From Flavobacterium sp. N2820 (lineage in GTDB: Bacteria > Bacteroidota > Bacteroidia > Flavobacteriales > Flavobacteriaceae), in assembly GCF_025947285.1 (NCBI RefSeq), contig NZ_CP110008.1:2247001-2311000 (forward strand): a DNA stretch of 64,000 bases, given 5' to 3'. Shown in pieces: positions 1 to 7,989 of the stretch. Position 1 is the stretch's first letter, and each line of letters opens with the position of its first letter. The notes under the pieces are model-generated. The model had not been told where the DNA came from. It searched no databases and saw nothing but the letters and a program-made list of their open reading frames with translations. The position numbers and the translations under genes are program-made.

Positions 1-373
1 AATCATTCATATCTACAAAATGAAATTTGATACCACTATCTTTGTATAGTCTTGTAAACAATCTATATGTTCCTCCATATAAATCGTCCATTGCTATGAT
101 TTCGTCACCCGCTTTGAACAGTCGCAACAAACAGTCTGTTGCTGCTAATCCGGAAGAAAAAGCCAAACCTCTTGCTCCGTTTTCAATGCTTGCTAAAGCC
201 TCTTCTAAAGCAGTTCTTGTTGGGTTTGCTGCTCTACTGTATTCATAATCCCCAATTGGTTTTCCAGGACTACTTTGCACATAAGTCGAAGTTTGAAACA
301 CTGGTGGCATTACTGCTCCGGTTACTTTTTCATGATGTTGCCCACCATGTATGGTTTTAGTATTGAATTTCAT
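1..373 (-). CDS. Cystathionine gamma-synthase / O-acetylhomoserine lyase family protein, N-terminal part
   Basis: PLP-dependent transsulfuration enzyme (Cys/Met metabolism family), cut by the window edge; only the first 124 residues are present. It begins MKFNTKTIHGG, and residues 43-52 (YEYSRAANPT) match the family phosphate/substrate-binding stretch. Residues 70-78 (LAFSSGLAA) are the usual SSG(M/L)AA PLP-phosphate loop, followed by DDLYGGTYRLF at 96-106, also typical. The catalytic lysine lies beyond the edge. The reaction is either cystathionine formation or cleavage, or sulfhydrylation; the fragment cannot separate these. It is transcribed divergently from the two-component genes, and a good -7 box lies just upstream of the start. 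Confidence 0.85.
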   Translation of the reverse strand, partial: MKFNTKTIHGGQHHEKVTGAVMPPVFQTSTYVQSSPGKPIGDYEYSRAANPTRTALEEALASIENGARGLAFSSGLAATDCLLRLFKAGDEIIAMDDLYGGTYRLFTRLYKDSGIKFHFVDMND

Positions 374-391
374 TTTCTTAAATTTAAGTTA

Positions 392-399
392 CAAAGGTA
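392..399 (-). promoter_or_regulatory. Bacteroidota -7 box for the transsulfuration gene
   Basis: On the minus strand this reads TACCTTTG, a perfect match to the Bacteroidota consensus TAnnTTTG, 18 bases before the start codon. No clear TTG -33 element is seen at the expected 19-base spacing. Confidence 0.55.
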
Positions 400-501
400 T
401 TAAGTTTAAACGATTTTATTTAATTTGCGAAGAAGTTTAGCAAGACTTTAATAATTTACTAGGCAAAAAATTGAAGTTTTTACATTTTACCATAACTATT
501 C

Positions 502-1206
502 ATGAAAAAAATATTAGTTGTTGAAGATGAGGCGCATGTTGTTTCATTTATTAAAAAAGGATTAACAGAAGAAGGTTACGAAGTAAGTGTTGCTTTTGAT
601 GGTAAAACTGGACTTCAGCTTGCGCTTACCAATGTTTTTGATTTTATCATTTTGGACATTATGCTGCCCGAAATGAATGGACTTGAAGTATGTAAAAACA
701 TCAGAAAAGAAAATAAAAAAGTGCCCATTTTATTTTTAACCGCATTAGGAACTTCAGAAAATATTGTACTTGGTTTAGAAAGCGGTGCAGACGACTATTT
801 AGTAAAACCTTTTAAATTTATTGAATTAGTAGCTAGAATAAAATCTTTATTGCGAAGAACAGCAGACAAAAATCCACAAAATAAAGAGCAAAACATCCAA
901 CAAGAATACATTTACTCCTTTAGTGATATTGTATTAAACGATTACACAAAAAAAGTCACTAAAAATATGGATGAAATTTCGTTAACAACAACCGAATACA
1001 AGTTGCTTTTTTACTTTTTACAAAATAAAAACAGAGTGCTTTCTAGAACCAACATTTTAGAAGCCGTTTGGGGAGTTGATTTTGATTTAGGCACCAATGT
1101 GGTAGATGTGTACGTAAATTATTTAAGAAAAAAAATAGATACTAATGTCAACGAAAAAGTAATCCATACTGTAATTGGAATGGGATATGTTTTAAAAGAA
1201 AACTAA
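502..1206 (+). CDS. OmpR/PhoB-family response regulator
   Basis: DNA-binding response regulator of 234 residues. The receiver domain (about 1-120) has the acidic pocket ED at 9-10, the phosphoacceptor Asp52 in the stretch IILDIMLPEMNG, Thr80 and Lys102 (LVKPF). A winged-helix Trans_reg_C domain fills about 140-232, with the typical ends RTNILEAVWG and VYVNYLRKKID. Its stop codon is directly followed by the start of the kinase gene, so the two form a cognate pair that is translated together. The target genes cannot be read directly; the iterated TCTAAT words downstream at 2625-2714 are a possible operator. Confidence 0.93.
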   Translation: MKKILVVEDEAHVVSFIKKGLTEEGYEVSVAFDGKTGLQLALTNVFDFIILDIMLPEMNGLEVCKNIRKENKKVPILFLTALGTSENIVLGLESGADDYLVKPFKFIELVARIKSLLRRTADKNPQNKEQNIQQEYIYSFSDIVLNDYTKKVTKNMDEISLTTTEYKLLFYFLQNKNRVLSRTNILEAVWGVDFDLGTNVVDVYVNYLRKKIDTNVNEKVIHTVIGMGYVLKEN

Positions 1207-2583
1207 ATGATTATAGCCAATTTAAAAAAACAATCGAGAACCGTTTTATTGCTATTAATTCCTTTTTTAATAGTTATCTTTTTGTTTAGTATTTTTATTT
1301 ATTTCTCGGTTTCAAATTATTCCGAAAAGAATTTTTTTAAATTATTGGAAGCCCGAGCCTATAAAGTGGCAAAAGAACGTTTGGACGAAAAAATTACAAA
1401 ATCAGATCCAAATTCGCCGGAAAAATTACCTCATGAAAAAGACTTTTTTATTCCCATAGATAATTCGTTAAATTTAACTGAACAAGTACAAAAAATTGGA
1501 ATTCCCGCTTCGTTTTTTGAATCGGTAATTAATAATCGTAGTGCAGAATTTGTCTCAGAAAAATATTTATACAAAGGAATTCGATACCAATCTATTTCTG
1601 GAGATTATATTGTAATTACTGCTGCTGAAAATTACTTCGAAATCAATCAAGCCGATAATTTAATCCGAACTTTATTATTTGCTATTTTGGCTTCTATTAT
1701 TTTAATCCTTTATATCGCATTATACTTTTCTAAAAATATTTTTAAACCCATTTCTGAAATTACAGAACAAGTAAAAGAAATTAGTTCCGAAAATTTACAC
1801 CTTAGATTAAATGATAGCAATAGAAGTGATGAATTAAATGAATTAGCAAGAACTTTTAACAACATGCTCGACCGAATTGAAACTTCCTTTGAAACACAAA
1901 ACAACTTTATTAGCAACGCTTCGCACGAATTAAGAACGCCTTTAACTGCCATTATTGGCGAAGCTGATGTTGTTTTAACCAAACCAAGAGCGAATGAAGA
2001 ATATGTGGAAACATTGAAAATTATTCTTCAAGAAGCTGATAAATTAGACAACAAAACCAAAGCTTTATTGTTCTTGGCACAAACGGGTTTTAATGGAAAA
2101 GTACAAAAATTTGATAAAGTTCGAATTGATCAATTACTTTGGGATGTTAAAGAAAACCTTGAAAGTTTAAATCCGAAAAGTAAAATTTACTTGGATATGG
2201 AATTACTTCCCGAAAATCCTATGAAACTTAAAGTAAACGGAAATGTTCAATTACTCCACTTGGCATTGAGCAACATTATCAACAATGGCTGTAAATACTC
2301 AAACTTTGAAATGGTTACCGTGTCAATTGGCGCTTCAGATGACTTTGTTTATATTGTAATTAAAGATAATGGAATTGGGATTCCAGAAAACGAAATCAAA
2401 TACATTTATGATCCGTTTTTTAGAGCAACTAATACTAAAAATTTTGAAGGATATGGAATTGGACTTCCTCTTACCCGAAACATCATTAGAATGCACAAAG
2501 GAACTTTGCTAGTAAATTCAATCGAAAACAAAGGAACAACTGTTCAAATTACACTTCCTGTTTGGCAACCTGAAATCAGTTGA
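1207..2583 (+). CDS. Sensor histidine kinase (HisKA type) with HAMP domain
   Basis: Inner-membrane sensor kinase of 458 residues, partner of the regulator that ends one base upstream. A first TM segment lies near 12-35 and a second near 155-175, enclosing an extracytoplasmic sensor of about 120 residues that resembles no named family. A HAMP linker follows (about 175-230). The H-box NASHELRTPLTAI carries the phosphorylatable His240. The ATPase domain shows an N-box (NIINNGCKYS), a G1 box (DNGIGIPENE), an F-box (DPFFRA) and a G2 box (GYGIGLPLTRNI). All catalytic boxes are intact. The signal sensed is unknown. Confidence 0.93.
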   Translation: MIIANLKKQSRTVLLLLIPFLIVIFLFSIFIYFSVSNYSEKNFFKLLEARAYKVAKERLDEKITKSDPNSPEKLPHEKDFFIPIDNSLNLTEQVQKIGIPASFFESVINNRSAEFVSEKYLYKGIRYQSISGDYIVITAAENYFEINQADNLIRTLLFAILASIILILYIALYFSKNIFKPISEITEQVKEISSENLHLRLNDSNRSDELNELARTFNNMLDRIETSFETQNNFISNASHELRTPLTAIIGEADVVLTKPRANEEYVETLKIILQEADKLDNKTKALLFLAQTGFNGKVQKFDKVRIDQLLWDVKENLESLNPKSKIYLDMELLPENPMKLKVNGNVQLLHLALSNIINNGCKYSNFEMVTVSIGASDDFVYIVIKDNGIGIPENEIKYIYDPFFRATNTKNFEGYGIGLPLTRNIIRMHKGTLLVNSIENKGTTVQITLPVWQPEIS

Positions 2584-2624
2584 GAGTTTTAATTTTTTTA
2601 AGATAATTAACTAAAAATTAAGCT

Positions 2625-2714
2625 TTTCTAATCTGATTTTAATCTCAATCTTCTTATTTTAATTGCATTCTAATCTCAGTTTTATTTACTTCTAATTTCA
2701 CGCTTCTAATTTTG
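2625..2714 (+). promoter_or_regulatory. Iterated TCTAAT words ending in a -7 box
   Basis: The 159-bp gap after the kinase holds at least four copies of TCTAAT, starting near 2627, 2669, 2691 and 2705, plus a related TTTAATCTCAATC near 2638. The last copy runs into TAATTTTG (2707-2714), which fits the -7 consensus TAnnTTTG 29 bases before the next gene. Direct hexamer repeats just upstream of a promoter are a usual arrangement for OmpR-type regulator sites; that role is inference. Confidence 0.35.
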
Positions 2715-2742
2715 TATTGTAACAAATAGAAAAAATGAAGCT

Positions 2743-3237
2743 ATGAAAAAAACAGTTTTAATTCCGACAGATTTTACAATTCAATCATTAAACATTTTAA
2801 AAACATTCTTAAACCAAAATCCAAATAATCAATACCATATTATTCTTGTACATGGAATCAATATTGGCGATTCCATTCGAGATTTACTTTTTTTTTCGAA
2901 AAACAAACAACTTCAAGATTTAGCAAATGACGCTTTTATTGAAGCATTTGAAGTCATTAAAAATAAATTCGATTCTCAAATAAATGCAATAAAAATTGAT
3001 TTTTTCACTGGAAGCAACCAAGCTGCTTTTAATAATTTCATCGAAGGAAATGAAATTAATCAAATAATTAACTCCAACTACAAACTAAAATTTAATACGT
3101 CAAAAAGTTTTGATTTTAGTCGTTATTTCAACAAATGTAAAGCCGAAAATACAACTATTGAAATTGCAAATCAGTTAAATATTCCAGAAAAAGGAAAATT
3201 AGCGGAAGTGTTTTTTAATCAGGTTTCGGTGGGATAA
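2743..3237 (+). CDS. Universal-stress-protein-like protein
   Basis: Cytoplasmic protein of 164 residues. It opens MKKTVLIPTDFT, the beta1 strand and Asp seen in UspA-type folds, and continues with a Rossmann-like pattern (YHIILVHGINI near 31-41). The C-terminal half lacks an obvious ATP-binding GxxGxxxxS/T motif and is not typical, so this may be a degenerate or divergent single-domain member. It is followed 10 bases later by the next gene and is probably co-transcribed with it. Function is unknown beyond the fold guess. Confidence 0.5.
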   Translation: MKKTVLIPTDFTIQSLNILKTFLNQNPNNQYHIILVHGINIGDSIRDLLFFSKNKQLQDLANDAFIEAFEVIKNKFDSQINAIKIDFFTGSNQAAFNNFIEGNEINQIINSNYKLKFNTSKSFDFSRYFNKCKAENTTIEIANQLNIPEKGKLAEVFFNQVSVG

Positions 3238-3247
3238 AAACAACGAT

Positions 3248-3730
3248 ATGAAAACAATATGGATCCAATACTTGTTTTTTTTGGGATTGGGAATTGTGCT
3301 TTTTACGACCTTAATACATATGTCAAAAAATCCTGAATTAGAAATTGAAGGGGAATGGAGCGAACTTACTTGGGAATATGAAAAAGCAGACATTAACGAA
3401 ACCACTACAAAAGATTTTACAACAATTTCAAATTATGTAAAAGACTTAATAGGTGAAAATTTAGTAATTCACAAGGCCGAAAAATGGAAATTCTATCCCA
3501 ATGGAAAACTAATTTTAGAAGGAAACGGGTATAAAAAAGAAGTGTCGTGGAGCATGAAAGGGCGAGGAAATATTTTAGAAATAAAATACGACAATCAAAA
3601 TGTAGAACACTATAATTTGACAGAACTTTCAAACAACAAATTGGTGCTAAACTTTGATACCGATACACACACCAGAGGAATTGCAAGATTAACCTTTGTT
3701 AAAACGAATAATTATGCTGAGAAAATATAG
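3248..3730 (+). CDS. Membrane-anchored lipocalin-like hypothetical protein
   Basis: A 160-residue protein with one N-terminal hydrophobic segment (about 7-25, IQYLFFLGLGIVLFTTLIHM) followed by a soluble domain. The alternating strands with GEWSELTWEY, KWKFYPNGKLILEG and KEVSWSMKGRGNILEIKY resemble the lipocalin-like domains common in Bacteroidota, where the first motif normally reads G.W. No catalytic residues are evident. It lies in a tight cluster, and its end overlaps the next gene by 17 bases. No specific function can be assigned. Confidence 0.5.
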   Translation: MKTIWIQYLFFLGLGIVLFTTLIHMSKNPELEIEGEWSELTWEYEKADINETTTKDFTTISNYVKDLIGENLVIHKAEKWKFYPNGKLILEGNGYKKEVSWSMKGRGNILEIKYDNQNVEHYNLTELSNNKLVLNFDTDTHTRGIARLTFVKTNNYAEKI

Positions 3731-4514
3731 TAACAGTCGATCACTATCAGACAATATAAAACTAGGAACGCTTACCGCATTTACTGCTGGAATGGTAAAT
3801 ATCGGCTCGCTGTTATTGTTTTTTTCCTTTTCCTCTAATGTAACAGGGCATTACGCTATTTTAGCTTCAGAAATTGTAAAGGGAAACTTTTACCAAATTG
3901 CTGTGGTCTTTTCGTGGATTTTCTTATTCTTTTTTGGCAGTTTTGTATCTAATTTAATGGTAATTCATTTTAACCAAAAAAACGCTTATTTGGCACACGC
4001 TTTACCTTTAATTTTAGAAATCATTTGTTTGGTTGCTGTGGGCATCTATGGTCAATTCTATTACAAAGAAACCTTAACCGAAACGGAAACCCTTTTAGCT
4101 CTAATGTTGTTTGCCATGGGATTACAAAACGGATTAACTGCAAGTATTTCTAATTTTACTGTAAAAACCACCCATTTAACAGGTACAACAACCGATTTAG
4201 GTATTTTATTTTCCATGTTTACTAAAGCAGAATATCGAAATAATGAAGCCTTAAAAGGAAAAGCAAAATTATTATTATCAATTGCTGGTTCTTATTTGTT
4301 TGGTGCTATTTTAGCCGGATTTACCTACATGTATCTTGGTTTCAAAATGTTTTACGCTGTAAGTGTTGTCTTGGTCGTAGTTATCTTTTATGATTTATAC
4401 AAATTAAGAGTAAAACGCTTCTTCATACAAAGAAACGCAAGAAGATTACACATCGAAAATCTTGGAAGTTATATAAAATTAAATCGTGAAAAAGAAGAAT
4501 CTATTGCCTCCTAA
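3714..4514 (+). CDS. YoaK/DUF1275 family membrane protein
   Basis: Integral membrane protein of 267 residues with about six hydrophobic segments. Family marks are GTLTAFTAGMVNIGSLLLF near the N-terminus, the central AMGLQNGLTASISNFTVKTT and the following HLTGTTTDLG, the best-conserved stretches of DUF1275 proteins. Their function is uncertain. The ATG at 3714 gives the normal family start; an in-frame TTG at 3696 would add six residues and is less likely. The gene overlaps the preceding one by 17 bases, implying coupled translation, and ends just before a strong hairpin terminator. Confidence 0.8.
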   Translation: MLRKYSNSRSLSDNIKLGTLTAFTAGMVNIGSLLLFFSFSSNVTGHYAILASEIVKGNFYQIAVVFSWIFLFFFGSFVSNLMVIHFNQKNAYLAHALPLILEIICLVAVGIYGQFYYKETLTETETLLALMLFAMGLQNGLTASISNFTVKTTHLTGTTTDLGILFSMFTKAEYRNNEALKGKAKLLLSIAGSYLFGAILAGFTYMYLGFKMFYAVSVVLVVVIFYDLYKLRVKRFFIQRNARRLHIENLGSYIKLNREKEESIAS

Positions 4515-4536
4515 GAATTTGTTCATGTAGTGTTTT

Positions 4537-4573
4537 CCCGAGTTTCAAAATCTATTGAAACTCGGGATTTTTT
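4537..4573 (+). terminator. Rho-independent terminator
   Basis: A perfect 12-bp stem (CCCGAGTTTCAA at 4537-4548 with its complement at 4555-4566) closes a 6-base loop and is followed by ATTTTTT. It ends the upstream plus-strand genes and abuts the 3' end of the convergent DinB-like gene. Confidence 0.85.
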
Positions 4574-5027
4574 ATAGAAATTTTTTTATCGACATCATAA
4601 TTCCTAGATGAATCCCTTCGTGATAATTGTTGAATTCCATTGCTTCTTTTAATGTTCCTAAATAAAACCCTGTTTTTGTCTGATATGGATGAAATTCTTT
4701 GAAAATTCTTGCTTCAAAATCAGATTTGGTTTTTTCAATCATTTCTAAAAGTAACTTCTTAATTTCATCAACCTCGGCTTGCGTAGTTTTTCCATCTGGT
4801 CGAGAACCATTTTGATATTTCTCAAAAAGTGAATCCGAAATATGCATCGGTAATCCTGATAAGGCATACACTAATTTTTGCTGTGAAACCAAAACGTGAC
4901 CCATATTCCAAATCAAATTATTGCTCATTCCTACTGGAATTGTATTCAATTGCTCTAATGAATAATTCTCTAAAAATTTTAAATAAATACTTCTACTGGT
5001 TTCCCAAATTCTAAAAGTTGCTTCCAT
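4572..5027 (-). CDS. DinB-like family protein
   Basis: A 151-residue four-helix-bundle protein of the DinB/DUF664 superfamily. The putative metal-binding histidines are in place: one in the stretch NLIWNMGHVLVSQ (about 40-52) and two in FNNYHEGIHLGIM near the C-terminus (HxxxH). Many relatives are metal-dependent thiol transferases or are uncharacterised, so the substrate is unknown. The gene is monocistronic and convergent with the upstream cluster. Its length is normal for the family. Confidence 0.78.
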   Translation of the reverse strand: MEATFRIWETSRSIYLKFLENYSLEQLNTIPVGMSNNLIWNMGHVLVSQQKLVYALSGLPMHISDSLFEKYQNGSRPDGKTTQAEVDEIKKLLLEMIEKTKSDFEARIFKEFHPYQTKTGFYLGTLKEAMEFNNYHEGIHLGIMMSIKKFL

Positions 5028-5074
5028 GGCTTAATTTTTTATAAAATTACTGATTTTTAGAATTCAAAAGGCTG

Positions 5075-5082
5075 TATTTTTG
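5075..5082 (+). promoter_or_regulatory. -7 box for the ArsC-like/EamA gene pair
   Basis: TATTTTTG matches TAnnTTTG and lies 25 bases before the start of the ArsC-like gene. The -33 region is T-rich (TTT) but has no TTG. Confidence 0.45.
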
Positions 5083-5107
5083 TGCCAGAAAATGAAAAAC
5101 TAATAAA

Positions 5108-5464
5108 ATGAACAAAATATATTACTTGGCTTCGTGTGATACGTGCCGAAAAATCATCAAATCGTTGCCAAATTCTAATCAGTTAACATTTATTGATATT
5201 CGTCAAAATCCAATCTCAGAAAGCGATTTGGAAGAAATGTACCAACTTTCAGGAAGCTACGAAGCACTTTTTAGTAAAAAAGCACAATTATATAAATCAT
5301 TAGGATTAAAAGATAAAAATCTAACCGAAGCCGATTACAAAAAATACCTTTTAGAACATTACACATTTTTGAGTCGTCCTGTTGTTCTTTTTAATAATGA
5401 AATTTTTATTGGAAACACGCAACCCAATGTCCTTAAATTAACGAAAGCTCTTCAAAGTGTCTAA
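5108..5464 (+). CDS. ArsC/Spx family (arsenate-reductase-like) protein
   Basis: A thioredoxin-fold protein of 118 residues. The N-terminal CDTCRK (Cys10 and Cys13) is the CxxC form seen in Spx/YffB/ArsC-like proteins. The later stretch FLSRPVVLFNNEIFIG contains the cis-Pro region (RPV) typical of the family. The arsenate-reducing members use a single cysteine and three arginines, which are not clearly present, so actual arsenate reduction is unproven. The gene overlaps the following transporter gene by 8 bases, suggesting co-translation. Confidence 0.8.
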   Translation: MNKIYYLASCDTCRKIIKSLPNSNQLTFIDIRQNPISESDLEEMYQLSGSYEALFSKKAQLYKSLGLKDKNLTEADYKKYLLEHYTFLSRPVVLFNNEIFIGNTQPNVLKLTKALQSV

Positions 5465-6335
5465 AAGAAGTTGGGCGTTATTTGCCGCTACCTTAGTTTC
5501 CATCATTTACGGTGTAACCTTTACAATTGCTAAAGATGTAATGCCTAAATACGTTGATGCATTCGGATTTATCGTGATGCGCGTTGGTGGTTCTGTTCTA
5601 TTATTTTGGTTAATTTCATTTTTTGGACCCAAAGAAAAAATTGCTAAAGAAGATTTTCCTAGAATTATTGCAGCAGCCTTTTTTGGAGTAGCTTTAAACA
5701 TGCTAACTTTTTTCAAAGGATTAAGTTACACTTCGCCCATTATGGGAGCCGTTTTAATGGTAACCACTCCAATGATAGTGCTGGTTTTATCGGCTTTCAT
5801 TATGAAGGAACGCATGGAAAACCGAAAAGTTATAGGAATTATTTTAGGTTTAGCTGGAACAACAACATTAATTCTCTATGGAAAATCAATGGTCAATGCT
5901 CCTAATGCATCATTAGGAAATTTATTAGTGTTCATCAATGCCGTTTCGTATGGATTTTACTTGATTATTGTGAAGAAATTAATGGATAAATACAACGCAT
6001 TTACCTTTGTAAAATGGATTTATACTTTTGGTTTCTTGATGGTATTACCTTTTGGTTGGAACGAATTTCAAGCCGTAGATTTTGCTCATTTACCAACTGC
6101 TATTTTCTGGAAAATTGCTTTTGTAGTCGTGTTTTCAACCTTCTTAACCTATTTACTAAATTTAGTTTCGATGCGAGAATTAAAACCTACAACTGTAGCA
6201 GTTTTCATTTATTTACAACCGCTTTTTGCTACTATTTTTGCCGTAAGTTTAGGAAAAGACGATTTGACTTTGATAAAATTGATTTCGGCTGTGCTAATAT
6301 TTGTTGGAGTTTATTTGGTTACCCAGAAAAAGTAG
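5457..6335 (+). CDS. EamA-family (DMT superfamily) transporter
   Basis: An integral membrane protein of 292 residues with ten predicted helices made from two EamA repeats (about 5-138 and 150-290). Typical stretches are SIIYGVTFTIAKDVMP in the first repeat, TSPIMGAVLMVTTPMIVLVLSAF, and LQPLFATIFAVSLGKDDLT near the end. The drug/metabolite exporter family moves small metabolites outward, but the substrate is unknown. Translation starts at a GTG inside the end of the ArsC-like gene; no ATG lies near enough to replace it. Confidence 0.88.
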   Translation: MSKRSWALFAATLVSIIYGVTFTIAKDVMPKYVDAFGFIVMRVGGSVLLFWLISFFGPKEKIAKEDFPRIIAAAFFGVALNMLTFFKGLSYTSPIMGAVLMVTTPMIVLVLSAFIMKERMENRKVIGIILGLAGTTTLILYGKSMVNAPNASLGNLLVFINAVSYGFYLIIVKKLMDKYNAFTFVKWIYTFGFLMVLPFGWNEFQAVDFAHLPTAIFWKIAFVVVFSTFLTYLLNLVSMRELKPTTVAVFIYLQPLFATIFAVSLGKDDLTLIKLISAVLIFVGVYLVTQKK

Positions 6336-6349
6336 GTAGTCTCGTTTGT

Positions 6350-6387
6350 CAGTCACAGTATAGGACTGAAAACTGCGACTGTGACTG
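6350..6387. repeat. Intergenic CAGT-word inverted repeat
   Basis: CAGTCACAGT (6350-6359) is repeated in inverted form as ACTGTGACTG (6378-6387), with GGACTGAAAACTGC between. It belongs to the same CAGT/ACTG word family as the elements near 43766 and 45901. Confidence 0.6.
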
Positions 6388-6399
6388 AAAACTTTTTCA

Positions 6400-6407
6400 T
6401 ATCTTTG
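6400..6407 (+). promoter_or_regulatory. -7 box for yicC
   Basis: TATCTTTG, a perfect TAnnTTTG match, lies 18 bases before the chosen yicC start and so supports that start over the upstream GTG at 6381. Confidence 0.5.
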
Positions 6408-6425
6408 AAGACATTTTATAACAAT

Positions 6426-7286
6426 ATGATACACTCCATGACAGGTTTTGGGAAAGCTTCTTTGCAATTACCAACCAAAAAAATTACCGTAGAAATCAAA
6501 TCGCTAAACAGTAAAGGTTTAGACTTAAATACACGTATGCCATCGGTTTTTCGTGAAATGGAATTGGGTTTACGCAATCAAATTTCGCAACGTTTAGAGC
6601 GTGGAAAAGTAGATTTTTCGCTTTATGTGGAAGTTACAGGCGAAGAAACGACTTCAAAAATAAATGTGCCGATTGTAAAAGGATATATCAACCAAATGAA
6701 AGCGGTTATTCCAACTGCTGATGAAACGGAATTAATGAAAATGGCTGTTCGTATGCCCGACGCATTAAAAACCGAGCGCGACGAAATTGATGAAAACGAA
6801 TGGAAACAAATCCAAACCGTGATTGATGAAGCCTTGGAAAACATCGCGAATTTTAGAAAAGACGAAGGTGCTTCATTAGAAAAAGAATTCCAATTGCGTA
6901 TTTCAAACATCAATAATTTAATGAACGAAGCGGTTTCTTACGATGCTGAACGCGTTGAAACCGTAAAAACTCGTTTACGTACTGCTTTAGACGAATTAAA
7001 AGTAAATGTTGATGAAAATCGTTTCGAGCAAGAATTGATTTTTTATCTAGAAAAATACGATATTACCGAAGAAAAAGTGCGTTTGGGTAACCATTTGAAC
7101 TATTTCTTAGAAACCTTAAACGGAACAGAAGCCAACGGAAGAAAATTAGGTTTCATCACCCAAGAAATGGGAAGAGAAATCAATACAATGGGTTCAAAAT
7201 CCAACCATACCGAAATGCAAAAATTGGTAGTAATGATGAAAGATGAATTGGAAAAGATTAAGGAGCAAGTATTAAACGTTTTATAA
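6426..7286 (+). CDS. yicC: YicC family endoribonuclease-like protein
   Basis: A 286-residue YicC protein. The N-terminus MIHSMTGFGKA is the family signature, and the DUF1732 C-terminus is complete (RLGNHLNYF, KLGFITQEMGREINTMGSKSN). In other bacteria YicC-type proteins are metal-dependent endoribonucleases acting in RNA turnover. The ATG at 6426 is chosen because it gives the conserved N-terminus; a GTG 45 bases upstream would add unrelated residues that overlap the -7 box. It is followed by gmk, the usual Bacteroidota neighbour. Confidence 0.9.
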   Translation: MIHSMTGFGKASLQLPTKKITVEIKSLNSKGLDLNTRMPSVFREMELGLRNQISQRLERGKVDFSLYVEVTGEETTSKINVPIVKGYINQMKAVIPTADETELMKMAVRMPDALKTERDEIDENEWKQIQTVIDEALENIANFRKDEGASLEKEFQLRISNINNLMNEAVSYDAERVETVKTRLRTALDELKVNVDENRFEQELIFYLEKYDITEEKVRLGNHLNYFLETLNGTEANGRKLGFITQEMGREINTMGSKSNHTEMQKLVVMMKDELEKIKEQVLNVL

Positions 7287-7291
7287 TTTTT

Positions 7292-7353
7292 TGTCATTCT
7301 GAACTTGTTTCAGAATCTAAAAATTAAGACCCTAGAACAAGTTCAGGGTGACA
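7292..7353. repeat. Imperfect palindromic interspersed repeat, copy 1
   Basis: TGTCATTCTGAACTTGTT (7292-7309) pairs with AACAAGTTCAGGGTGACA (7336-7353), 16 of 18 bases complementary, around CAGAATCT. It sits between yicC and gmk. A second copy lies at 53146-53230. Confidence 0.75.
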
Positions 7354-7374
7354 GAACATCAATAACACAACACA

Positions 7375-7947
7375 ATGACCAACGGAAAATTATTAGTATT
7401 CTCTGCGCCATCAGGTTCAGGAAAAACCACTATAGTAAGACATTTATTAGCCCAACCCGATTTGAATTTAGAATTTTCGATTTCGTGTACCACGCGTGAA
7501 CCACGTGGTGAAGAAGTACACGGAAAAGATTATTATTTTATTTCTTGGGACGAATTCAAAAAGCATATTAAAGCGGAAGATTTTGTAGAATGGGAAGAAG
7601 TGTACACCGATAATTTCTACGGCACTTTAAAAGCCGAAGTAGAACGCATCTGGGCTTTAGGAAAACACGTAATTTTTGATATTGACGTTGCGGGCGGATT
7701 GCGTATCAAAAGCAAATTTCCAAACGAAACCTTAGCTGTTTTTGTAAAACCACCAAGTGTTGACGAATTAAAACGTCGTTTAAAACAACGTTCTACTGAA
7801 AGCGAAGACAAAATCAACATGCGTATTGCAAAAGCATCTGTGGAATTAGCAACCGCACCACAATTTGACACCATCATCAAAAATTATGATTTAGATGTGG
7901 CCAAAGAAGATGCATACAAATTGGTAAAGGATTTTATAAATAAATAA
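7375..7947 (+). CDS. gmk: Guanylate kinase
   Basis: Cytoplasmic kinase of 190 residues converting GMP and ATP to GDP and ADP in purine nucleotide salvage and synthesis. The P-loop SAPSGSGKTT is at about 10-19. The GMP-binding stretch (SISCTTREPRGEEVHGKDYYF) and the WEEVYTDNFYGT motif follow, then the lid and the C-terminal NYDLDVA. Length and motif order are those of bacterial Gmk. It lies between yicC and nadD, an arrangement common in flavobacteria. Confidence 0.96.
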   Translation: MTNGKLLVFSAPSGSGKTTIVRHLLAQPDLNLEFSISCTTREPRGEEVHGKDYYFISWDEFKKHIKAEDFVEWEEVYTDNFYGTLKAEVERIWALGKHVIFDIDVAGGLRIKSKFPNETLAVFVKPPSVDELKRRLKQRSTESEDKINMRIAKASVELATAPQFDTIIKNYDLDVAKEDAYKLVKDFINK

Positions 7948-7950
7948 ACC

Positions 7951-7978
7951 GTACAGACGCGATTAATCGCGTCTGTAC
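7951..7978. repeat. 28-bp perfect palindrome between gmk and nadD
   Basis: GTACAGACGCGATT (7951-7964) is followed directly by its exact reverse complement (7965-7978). It has no spacer and no T-run, so it is not a usual terminator. Its GC content is well above the surrounding DNA. Confidence 0.85.
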
Positions 7979-7989
7979 AAGAAATAATT

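Noticed and set aside
27..360. Plus-strand ORFs at the left edge
   Set aside because: They run antisense to the well-supported cystathionine gamma-synthase-family fragment and have no recognisable protein features.
6381..6425. GTG start giving yicC 15 more residues
   Set aside because: The extra residues are not part of the family N-terminus and the segment contains the -7 box TATCTTTG.
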